6,236 bases of DNA, from contig CAMYEY010000081.1 in the NCBI GenBank assembly GCA_947254895.1, positions 1 to 6,236 on the forward strand, written 5' to 3'. Shown here one piece after another: positions 5,724-6,236 of the stretch. The notes below the pieces were generated by a model that was given only the letters and a program-made list of their open reading frames with translations, had not been told where the DNA came from and did not search any database. Position 1 is the first letter of the stretch. Each line of letters starts with the position of its first letter. This DNA is from an uncultured Clostridia bacterium (lineage in GTDB: Bacteria; Bacillota; Clostridia; Saccharofermentanales; DTU023). The translations under genes and the position numbers were made by a program.

Positions 5724-6236
5724 TTAGGCCTTGGGCAGGTCTTCTAACCATAATTTAGCTTGGACATCCGAAGGCATCTGCCAACTTCCTCGTGGTGAAA
5801 AAGATAAGCTGGATATAGCAGGTCCGTCCGGCATGGCAGATCGCTTAAATTGGTTGTTAAAAAATCTTTTTAAAAATAAGCGTAGCCAGTGGAGAATGGT
5901 TGCCCGATCGTACTCTCCGGCGAAGGTTTGTTCAGCTAAAAAGAGAATTTTTCTCGGATGGAACCGGTATTTGATGAAATGGTAGATAAAGAAATCGTGG
6001 AGAATATAGGGGCCGATGATATCTTCGGTTTTTTGTTGGATTTGCCCTTTTTCGCTTGGTAAAAGTTCAGGGCTGACCGGCGTTTCTAGAATATCCAAAA
6101 GGAGTTTAGCAATCTCTGAGTTATAACCCTTATTGAGGTCTAAACGTAGATATCTTTTAGCTTCATAGTTGATCAGGTCACGGACCAGTGTTTTAGGGAT
6201 TGAACAGTTAACATTGTACATGGATAGGTGGTCACC
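5724..6236 (-). CDS. nadE: Glutamine-dependent NAD(+) synthetase, C-terminal part, open at window edge
   Basis: The last 171 codons of the enzyme that amidates nicotinate adenine dinucleotide to NAD, the final step of NAD synthesis. Recognisable blocks are GDHLSMYNVNCSIPKTLVR (1-19), ILETPVSPELLP (49-60), TEDIIGPYILHDFF (70-83), FFNNQFKRSAMPDGP (125-139) and FSPRGSWQMPSD (146-157). These mark the ~640-residue two-domain form, which carries an N-terminal nitrilase-like glutaminase; short ammonia-only NadE enzymes lack this tail. The frame runs unbroken to base 6236, so the first Met in the window (ATG at 6219-6221) is internal and the true start lies outside. Stop is TAA at 5724-5726. mutM follows 37 bases later on the same strand. 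Whether the glutaminase domain is present cannot be seen here. Confidence 0.9.
   Translation of the reverse strand, partial: GDHLSMYNVNCSIPKTLVRDLINYEAKRYLRLDLNKGYNSEIAKLLLDILETPVSPELLPSEKGQIQQKTEDIIGPYILHDFFIYHFIKYRFHPRKILFLAEQTFAGEYDRATILHWLRLFLKRFFNNQFKRSAMPDGPAISSLSFSPRGSWQMPSDVQAKLWLEDLPKA

Noticed and set aside
5724..6221. A stand-alone 165-residue protein starting at the ATG at 6219-6221
   Set aside because: The frame continues upstream to the window edge as GDHLS, and the whole stretch matches the C-terminus of NAD synthetase. The Met is internal.
1..6236. Defence island, prophage, insertion sequence or novel multi-gene system
   Set aside because: Every gene belongs to a familiar housekeeping family and no terminal repeats, transposase or integrase is present. 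The only inserted foreign sequence is the synthetic adapter at the start.

Overview
The window is chromosomal DNA from a low-G+C Gram-positive-type bacterium (Bacillota). The evidence is the AT-rich spacers, strong AGGAGG-type ribosome binding sites, a DnaA with a short linker, a two-domain glutamine-dependent NAD synthetase tail, and a two-HKD cardiolipin synthase with several N-terminal membrane helices. Clostridia or a relative is a plausible placement, but I cannot name the genus. The first 45 bases are not genomic: they are an Illumina Nextera (Tn5) adapter left on a contig end.

Layout. Bases 1-45 are adapter. Bases 46-668 (minus) are the first 207 codons of dnaN (sliding clamp), cut by the adapter. 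Bases 669-967 are the dnaA-dnaN spacer, holding DnaA-box-like sites and AT-rich stretches. Bases 968-2323 (minus) are a complete dnaA. Bases 2324-2709 are a spacer of about 22% G+C with five same-orientation repeats of the TTATTAACA type. Bases 2710-4365 (minus) are a cardiolipin synthase. Bases 4366-4477 are a divergent promoter region with a 16-bp perfect palindrome. Bases 4478-4849 (plus) are a small glyoxalase I-like (VOC) protein. Bases 4856-5686 (minus) are mutM/fpg with a GTG start. Bases 5724-6236 (minus) are the C-terminal 171 codons of nadE, open at the window edge.

How it fits together. This is the neighbourhood of the replication origin: the initiator gene, the clamp gene and two box-bearing spacers either side of dnaA, as in the bipartite oriC of Bacillus. 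The boxes upstream of dnaA differ from the canonical TTATCCACA at positions 5 and 6. The encoded DnaA also carries non-canonical residues (N416, A418) in the helix that reads that half of the box. That pairing is the most interesting point here. nadE and mutM form a likely two-gene operon, and cls and the VOC gene are transcribed divergently. The rest is housekeeping. I found no sign of a defence system, mobile element, CRISPR array, RNA gene or other undescribed multi-gene system.
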